Assembly (NCBI RefSeq): GCF_932526225.1
Contig: NC_064036.1
Coordinates: 14,997,181-15,061,180 of the forward strand
Direction: 5' to 3'
Source of the DNA: Nematostella vectensis
Taxonomy: Eukaryota > Cnidaria > Anthozoa > Actiniaria > Edwardsiidae
DNA length: 64,000 nt
The notes below the pieces were generated by a model, which saw only the letters and a program-made list of their open reading frames with translations, ran no database searches and was not told the origin of the DNA. Shown here piece by piece: positions 58,701 through 64,000 of this stretch. A program made the translations under genes and the position numbers. How positions within the stretch are numbered: position 1 is the first letter of the stretch; each line of letters begins with the position of its first letter.

Positions 58701-61700
58701 TCTAAACATTTGCAGATCTTCGATAGCTGTGTCTATAGTATAATATACAAACAAACAAGTGTGTCCTCTGATCAATTAAAAGCCTTTTTTTATTTAATTC
58801 ATGTCGAGGCTTCCCTATCTCTAGATACAAATGCTTTGCCTTGCGTGAAAGTAACATCTTTTTAGAGAGAGGGGTAAGAAACTAGCCAAAGAATAAGAAA
58901 TTATTCCATCACAAAACTAACAACCTCACCTGATCTGCAGAGGAAGACAAATCCTCCATAGCGCTTAGTGTATCCATCTCGAATTTATTCGTCAATATAC
59001 TCTTGATCGGAGTATTTGCCTTATTTAATTTTTGTTGCGAATAGCGCGTCACCTGTCTAAATAAATAAAGAACTTAATAATAACCATCACTGTATACCTT
59101 TCTCATTTGACCCAATCATTTGACGTCCTTTTGTATTTTTCTCGTACAGAGATGTTTTTCGCCATTTGATATTGGCTGAGCAAGCTGGGTTGAAGTAATA
59201 AAAATTCGATAGAAAGCACTAAAACATGATGGAGTGTACTATCGCGATCTATTTTTAAATACTCAGCAACATCAACTTTTTTATTTTCTAAAAGATTGTA
59301 GCAGCCTTTAGTGTTTTACCTCAGACTGTCAAATCGCTGTTTTAATTTTTCTTTAGGGAAAAATAACCGCACAATAGTTTTTTCTTTATTTTAGCAAGAC
59401 CACTATTTCTTCGTTCGCTGATTTCCTAAAAGCGAAAGTTTGGAGATGCGAATAAAGAAATGATAGGTGCCTTGCCTTTGCTGTATTTTAGTGAAAAAAT
59501 CTTCGAGAGTTTCAATGCTTGAAAAAATGACCCAAAGCAATATTGTGCTTGTTTGCGATTTAGTTTATCGCGTAGAGGAAGTGGTATACGGCTCTTCTTT
59601 CATGCCATCAAGTAATGTGTTTTTGGCAAGCAAAATTAAAAGAACAAGAGATATATGATCGGAATTAGAGTTTCTGTCGAAAATCGTCCTAAACCTTAAG
59701 GACCCTTAAGCCCACGATACACTAGGCGATGTTGTACGCTCGTACGAGTGAGCTCCAATTACCGGTGATCGCCATGTGAATTCGCCAGCGAATTTTTCAT
59801 CGATACACATCGTGATTATGAATCCAAGATACCGCCCCTATGTAAACAAAGGAAAAAACAATTGCTTCTTGGCTGTTGCGTTGCAAATATTGCAGATCAA
59901 AGGCATGGATTTTGAGAAGATAAAATACAAGGAGTGTACGCATTTGATAAGAGAGCTTAGCGAACTACGTCGTTCTCATGGTTGCTGTCTGTTCTATAAT
60001 TCTCGGCCTTCCCATGGTTCCCTGCGCTCATTTTCTGTTCTCCGCCTTCCCATGGTTCCCTGCGCTCATTGCCTGTTCTCTGCCTTCCCATGGTTCCCTG
60101 CGCTCATTTCCTGTACTTCGCCTTCCCATGATGCCCTACCTTCATTGCCTGTACTTTGCCTTCCCATGATCCCCTGCGCTCATTTTCTGTACTCTTTTTT
60201 GTAGTGCCTCCTGCGGACGAGTTGCGACGTTTGATTGGCCAATATGGGGGACGATATGTACATTATTACTCAAGGTCTACCGTGACTCACATTATCGCCA
60301 CCAACCTTCCAGACTCCAAAATAAGGGAACTTAAGTACGTATGAATTTCCTCGCATGAAAAACTTTTCGAAGTGCTTATTGCTCGAAATTTCAGCGTAAC
60401 CACTTTGTTCTTACGGAGGTGTATTGATATGAAGATATCGCTTCAAACCTGTGTACTTTGTTGTTTTCCAGAACAACAACAGCAATATTTTTAACTTACA
60501 CAAAAGGTGCTTAGATCGAATAATGAGATTTTCTGGTTGCTTGATAATAGGCGTGTAACTAGCAGTATATATGATTTGGGCCTAGTAAATGGTGACCGCA
60601 AAGGGCCACAAATGGCGTTCGCTTGGTAGACATAATAGAGGTCACTGTATTTTCAAGCATTTTTGTCTTTATGCTAATGTTGATGTGGATGTGGGGATTG
60701 GGGCGAGCCATTAGCTAAAGCTTCCTCCTTGACGTAGCGGCCACATGGTACCCAATCCAAATGCTGAATTTCTAACTGACCTTTTTGCACGTGTTTTTAG
60801 GGACAAGAAAGTGGTGCAGCCCAACTGGATCCTGGACAGCATCAAACAAGGCAGGCTTCTTCCTATCAATAACTACCTGCTATGCAGCGGACGGAAGCCA
60901 TCACAGGCAGCGCTCAGGTTCTCCACCACTGATACCACTACGACCAACACCGCTACCAGTAAGAACCCAGGGTTTTCCAGGAAAGAAAGCCTACACGGAA
61001 ATGCTATCTCAGATACGGCTACGACCAGGGAGGAGGTGTTATCAAAGGTCCTAAACACGCACGAGGGAACAGTTACCACTGCAGGTAAATCTGATCTAGA
61101 TGTGATGTATTCTCCTGGAAGAACTGGATCACCTGGAAAGAACTCAAGTGCTTTTGATAAATCACCTGGGATGTCCAAAGTGCACGTGAGTATTTCAGAA
61201 ACATCACCTAGGAAGCAAAGAAGAGCAGGAGATCCGAACTTTGTCTCGGACTTTTACCATAACTCTCGCCTTCACTACTTATCAACGTGGGGCGCGGAGT
61301 TCAAACAGTTTACAGCAAATCTAATCAAAGATCGCGTCTCAAAGGGTATTGGACCGAATAAGCGGTCCGGCCCGGGGGTATACGGTCGCGTTATCATGCA
61401 CATCGATATGGACTGTTTCTTTGTGAGCGTGTATGTGCGTGATCATCCTGAGCTGGATGGGAAGCCTGTGGCGGTATGTCATGCCGGGAAATCGGGCGAT
61501 CAGGTGACGACATCTAAAGGTAAGAGAATCACTGTCCCCATTTTGTTATCCAAACAAAATACCATGTGAGAAAATTTAGAAAAAAAGCCTTCACGTCGCT
61601 ATTTAATGGAAAATGGAATCATTTTTTTTTTTGTGGCAGCCGTCCTCGTTTTCGTCTTCCTTGCTAAGGGCTGCATTCTAAGCAATTTTGTTTTCGAAAG

Positions 61701-64000
61701 TAAACCCCGAAGGCTTGACATTTGGCTAAGAAATATGTTTTCTAGATACAATTAGCGACAAAACTGTTGAAAATGTTAACGCCTCAAATGGAAATTAAAT
61801 TAAATTAAATTACGTAGCGTAGCACTTTGATATCCTCCCGTTCCCCCTTCCAATCCCTCTCCCCCAAATCAATGTTGGATACTGACAACCCTAGACAGCA
61901 AGATTTAATGGGGGAGGGGGATGTGAGTTAAAAAGTTCCCATATTGTAAATTATGAGATGTCATTTCCAACAGGTTTTGTCGCTGATTGTAGGAAAAATA
62001 ATGTATTACTCAACTAGGATCCAAGGTCCTTGGAAAACTTCCACAAAGCTCGCTACCCTCTTTTTTCATAAGTGACATCTCCAGATAAGTCGTCCGCGTT
62101 CTTCAACTCCATGTCTGAGATCGCGTCGTGTAGCTACGCAGCCCGAGAATGTGGTGTCCGGAATGGTATGTTTCTCGGCCAGGCCCGTAAGCTATGTCCG
62201 GACATCACGTGCGTCCCATACCTGTTTGACAAGTATCGCCAAGTCTCGCAGCGTCTTTACGAGATACTTGTTAGCTATTCGCACGACATCGAGGCTGTCA
62301 GCTGTGACGAGGCGTTTCTAGATGTCACGCATTCTCTTGACGGTAAGTCACATAAGCTTTGCTTTACACAATCGCCGCCAATAAAACTGTAATGAGCCTT
62401 TACTGGTGCAAATAAAGCTGAAACAATCGACTTTGATTGATCCTGCACACTATTATTATAGCGGGCACGGAACCTATGGCCCTTGCTCAGCAGATCCGCG
62501 CTGAAATCCGAGCCGCCACTCGCTGTAACGCGTCAGCGGGCATCTCCAGTAATGTTCTGCTTGCCCGGATGTGCACCAGGATCGCAAAGCCTGATGGGCA
62601 GTTCTACCTTAGTCGCGAAGATGACGTGATCCAGTTCATGGGTAAGAAAACAGCTAGAATCAAGGAACTGTAGCAAAGCCTCTTATGAGCCAAAAAGAAT
62701 AAGCTCCCCAATGCTTGTCATAGCTTGATATTGAATATCTAGATATTGATATTGGATATTGGATATAAAAAGTTTACGGACACTTAAAGCCGCACTGTTA
62801 CCAGTTTACTTCCGGAGGTCCGACGCAAACCTCAACCGTTAAAAGACAAAAGAATCCATTAGAATCCGAGATATTTAACATGCCATCCGCTCTAAATTAT
62901 CAATCACATCCTCGAAGAAACTTGCAATATACACACTGCTTTCAATATTTTGAAATATTTTTCGCGTTTTCCGTTAAAATTCATCGGAGATTGTGACGTA
63001 ATCGACCGGAAGTAAACTGGTGACAATGCGGCTTTAATCAAATGTGTAATAGCCATCCACTACATCCACCAACAACTCATTCATTTTATTCGCGGTCACT
63101 GATAGATTTCGGGCATACTCTCCGGCCCGGACACAATGAATTTCAGTCAAATTCTAATATTGACTTACATGTACTCTTTGGTACACGTGTGAGACTTTAA
63201 TTCAAAGAAATGACCACAAACTGTCAATAAACATAAAATATTGCATATTATTTTAACAAGGCATTGAGAGCTTTTAAGCTTTAAAAAGTTTAACTGTTTT
63301 CAGACAATTAAAAGCCTGCAATAAACACTGACTCCAGACATTAAGTTTCAGTCTCACGGTCATAGAGGTGAAGGGTGGGATTGGTTGCCTGGTTATAATA
63401 AACGAGTCCTGAGCATATCCTGTTATTTGCAGCGTCTCAGAAAGCCAAGGATCTGCCCGGCGTGGGCTGGGCACTAAGTAAAAAGCTTAACGATATGGGA
63501 GTGGAGACGTGCGCTGACCTACAAAAGCTGAGCTTGCAGGCTCTTCAAAAAGAGTTTGGCCCAAAGACGGGCCTATCCCTACATCGCTCTTGTCGAGGCG
63601 TGGACGATAGGCCCCTACGCGTGGAACGAGAGCGTAAATCCGTGTCTGCCGAGATCAACTACGGCATTAGATTTACACAGGTAAGGCTCTCATACAACAA
63701 CATCGATTGCAGAGATTTACCCTGCGAAGTTATTGCATAGAAGAAATTAAGGGATTTTTCTTTAGGCCACGCTAAGGCCAAAACTCAATGCTGTTTTTCA
63801 ATACATCAAGCGAACGCCTAAAAGAATCATAAAGATTGGCGTGCGATTCTAAAATTATTTTCTTCTCTCATCTACTGGTGGCCCATGAAAAATCTATGAC
63901 ATAGCCGCGTTATATCCGAAGGAGATAATCAATGATCTTTTGTCAGAATGCTGAAGGAGTTGCCTCTTTACATGCCAAGGGTTATAGGTAATGATCCTGG
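49795..64000 (+). CDS. REV1: REV1 DNA polymerase / deoxycytidyl transferase, 3' truncated by the window
   Basis: A Y-family polymerase that inserts dC opposite abasic and damaged guanine sites and scaffolds translesion synthesis. Exons in the window are 49795-49890, 49993-50069, 53354-53409, 60205-60334, 60801-61519, 62073-62342, 62462-62641 and 63433-63680, with agreeing phases, covering 592 codons. The N-terminal NWGDW|GGYMKAKNQKLEQQF is the family signature. A BRCT domain spans residues ~60-150 (VSIHVNGYT, GGRYVHYYS, THIIATNLP, VVQPNWILDSI). SDFYHNSRLHYLSTW precedes the catalytic palm, with metal ligands in HIDMDCFFVSV (~320) and AVSCDEAFLDV (~438). Thumb and little-finger entry follow (DLPGVGWAL, LQKEFGPKTG, SVSAEINYGIRFTQ). 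The rest of the little finger, the ubiquitin-binding motifs and the polymerase-binding C-terminus would lie beyond 64000. Intron 3 (53410-60204) hosts a fucosyltransferase gene. Confidence 0.97.
50603..51163. mobile_element. DNA transposon-like element nested inside a dispersed repeat
   Basis: Imperfect terminal inverted repeats of about 50 bp are visible. The left reads ATTAATGCACTAGTCATTTG then AAACCCCCACCTCCATGGTC. The right, reversed, reads TTTATGCACCTCAATTGAAA then CCCTTCACCCACATGGTC. On the left the host repeat reads GATTCATACTTA and on the right it resumes AGGACAAAATA, as in the uninterrupted copy at 38255. The flanks suggest a short TA-type duplication. No transposase is present. Confidence 0.7.
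52640..52725 (+). repeat. 29-bp tandem repeat in REV1 intron 2
   Basis: Three units of TTTTTTGGGGGAGGGGTGGG followed by GTATATT(C/T)A. Low-complexity and G-rich, with no coding potential. Confidence 0.85.
54802..56121 (-). CDS. Alpha-1,3-fucosyltransferase (GT10 family), intronless, nested in REV1
   Basis: 439 residues from the ATG at 56121. It would transfer fucose from GDP-fucose to glycans in the Golgi. A type II topology is visible: a short cytosolic tail, a membrane helix at residues ~5-28 (ALHIYFMLTAFSTGCLFIFF), a stem, then the catalytic domain. GT10 hallmarks include QRWVFYLRENP, FNWTMTYRTDSDI, YWPVSNCGNSRDNI, VDVYGGCRRN and the nucleotide-sugar-binding block YKFRLSFENKNCVDYITEKY with PIVLGG. 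Several NxS/T sequons occur. It has no introns and lies in REV1 intron 3 on the opposite strand, so it probably has its own promoter. The acceptor specificity cannot be read from the sequence. Confidence 0.92.
   Translation of the reverse strand: MFGMKALHIYFMLTAFSTGCLFIFFCGVNLGVNQEPQHKSFLPASVNRFKFQVNTSKPEYALPSPQDTSPKHVYFRTVIQALLKREEANINIEEVEKLYKKSLEKPTRRKLILAYTPFFGSSPWPMFDNTTFNSFLWEKGCPMYNCDFTCDKKYLNVSDAVLFHGRDMTPLAELRSLMNRKSPHQRWVFYLRENPINTFLNLPQYNGIFNWTMTYRTDSDIYVPGGVYYRVPTNMTGNENYAKGKDKLIYWPVSNCGNSRDNIAKKLSEFVQVDVYGGCRRNFPKSTPGLSCPRNSKECDTLMRSYKFRLSFENKNCVDYITEKYWYPLEKGNIPIVLGGASYDSKLVVPGSYINALDFPSVKALADYIQYLDKNDTAYNEYFQWKKYYHAEENVLTFPCHLCTALNIDLKPRVYDNIDTYWGKSENCGANDAKMRNML
57816..57860. 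repeat. 45-nt palindrome
   Basis: CCCGGTAAGTTAACGGGAGC, then TCTTGA, then GCTCCCGTAAGTTACCGGG: arms of about 21 nt around a two-base centre. It begins a GC-rich patch (to about 57960) with further CCGGG/CCCGG pairs inside AT-rich intron DNA. Probably a mobile-element end or a hairpin. No gene is associated. Confidence 0.8.
58930..59056 (-). other. Possible antisense coding exon, family unknown
   Basis: A 42-codon open frame lies between a good acceptor (TTTATTTAG) and a good donor (CAG|GTGAGG) on the minus strand. Its product includes QQKLNKANTPIKSIL and MDTLSAMEDLSSSADQ. I do not recognise it and could not find partner exons in phase. The open frame at 58388-58651 nearby does not join in phase. 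It could be a chance frame. Confidence 0.25.
60005..60192 (+). repeat. 37-bp repeat adjoining the REV1 exon 4 acceptor
   Basis: Five units of CCTTCCCATGGTTCCCTGCG followed by CTCATTTTCTGTTCTCG. The array ends 12 bp before the acceptor AG of the exon at 60205, so its pyrimidine-rich units form the polypyrimidine tract and presumably the branch-site region. Confidence 0.93.
60335..60800. other. REV1 intron 4
   Basis: 466 bp between donor CTTAA|GTACGT and acceptor GTTTTTAG. No repeat, RNA or exon recognised. Confidence 0.6.
61520..62072. other. REV1 intron 5
   Basis: 553 bp between donor AAAG|GTAAGA and acceptor TTCATAAG. It falls inside the region encoding the finger/palm, where human REV1 carries about 40 additional residues. 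No feature other than short AT-rich repeats (TTAAATTAAATTAAATTA near 61795). Confidence 0.6.
62784..63037. mobile_element. TTAA-flanked MITE in REV1 intron 7
   Basis: The ends AGCCGCACTGTTACCAGTTT (then ACTTCCGG) and CCGGAAGTAAACTGGTGACA (then ATGCGGCT) are mirror images of about 28 bp. TTAA flanks the element on both sides (62784-62787 and 63034-63037), as expected for TTAA-specific families such as piggyBac or Kolobok. The interior of about 190 bp is non-coding. Confidence 0.75.
63681..64000. other. REV1 intron 8, runs off the window
   Basis: Follows donor TTACACAG|GTAAGG. I looked for the next little-finger exon and found no frame that resembles it, so it should lie past 64000. Confidence 0.6.

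Larger units (their letters stand above)
53410..60204. other. REV1 intron 3, host of a nested gene
   Basis: A 6.8-kb intron flanked by ACTG|GTATGG and TTTTTTGTAG. Besides the antisense fucosyltransferase at 54802-56121, it contains a partial copy of the GGTACCAGAGGCTCC repeat at 57391-57420, a 45-nt palindrome at 57816-57860, one possible antisense exon at 58930-59056 and a 37-bp repeat at its 3' end. I see no further REV1 exon and none is required by phase. Confidence 0.7.

Noticed and set aside
59776-60204. 142-codon frame with VNKGKNNCFLAVALQIL, faintly like a ubiquitin protease Cys box
   Set aside because: Only about 70 codons are non-repetitive and the rest is the 37-bp array. No catalytic His box or splice partners were seen.

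Overview
This window is nuclear DNA of an animal. The coding signal is broken into short exons with GT-AG borders (plus one AT-AC pair), there are no operons, and seven protein-coding genes resemble vertebrate or general metazoan families. An early-branching invertebrate fits best, most likely an anthozoan cnidarian of the sea-anemone or coral type. That placement is an inference from three things: vertebrate-like intron-rich gene structures, a KAR5/GEX1-type karyogamy gene, and many short palindromic elements and minisatellites. The species cannot be named from the sequence alone.

Layout. (1) 1676-15893, minus strand: AP4E1, the epsilon subunit of the AP-4 trafficking adaptor. I traced 21 exons whose phases agree and which give about 1208 codons. 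One intron is a textbook U12-type AT-AC intron, and three introns are filled by minisatellites. (2) 16059-19605, plus strand: a LINE-type retrotransposon flanked by a 14-bp target-site duplication. Its reverse transcriptase is open, but its endonuclease is internally deleted. (3) 21518-23329, minus: an intronless receptor with three CUB domains, one LDL-A module, one transmembrane segment and PPxY motifs. (4) 25970-36373, minus: a PEAK1/Pragmin-family pseudokinase scaffold in five exons. A 1.4-kb foldback element sits 38 bp upstream of one of its exons.

(5) 37890-43242, plus: a secreted or membrane protein with the cysteine pattern of the KAR5/GEX1/Brambleberry nuclear-fusion family, in eight exons. 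(6) 43697-49489, minus: LRRC23, a radial-spoke leucine-rich-repeat protein of cilia and sperm flagella, in eleven exons. (7) 49795 to beyond 64000, plus: REV1, a Y-family translesion polymerase. Eight exons are in the window, from the N-terminal motif and BRCT domain through most of the polymerase core; the 3' part is missing. An intronless GT10 fucosyltransferase (54802-56121, minus) lies inside REV1 intron 3.

How the parts relate. The genes do not form a pathway. LRRC23 and REV1 are divergent with 305 bp between start codons, which suggests a shared promoter. LRRC23 and the KAR5-like gene are convergent. PEAK and the KAR5-like gene are head to head about 1.5 kb apart. The most distinctive feature is how repeats interact with splicing. 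One AP4E1 minisatellite begins exactly at a 5' splice site, so every unit recreates the donor. An 81-bp tandem duplication copies an AP4E1 acceptor. A 37-bp repeat runs up to the pyrimidine tract of REV1 exon 4. Several small inverted-repeat elements also show recognisable target-site duplications.

All exon borders were read by eye from splice consensus, phase agreement and remembered family sequences. No search or alignment was run.
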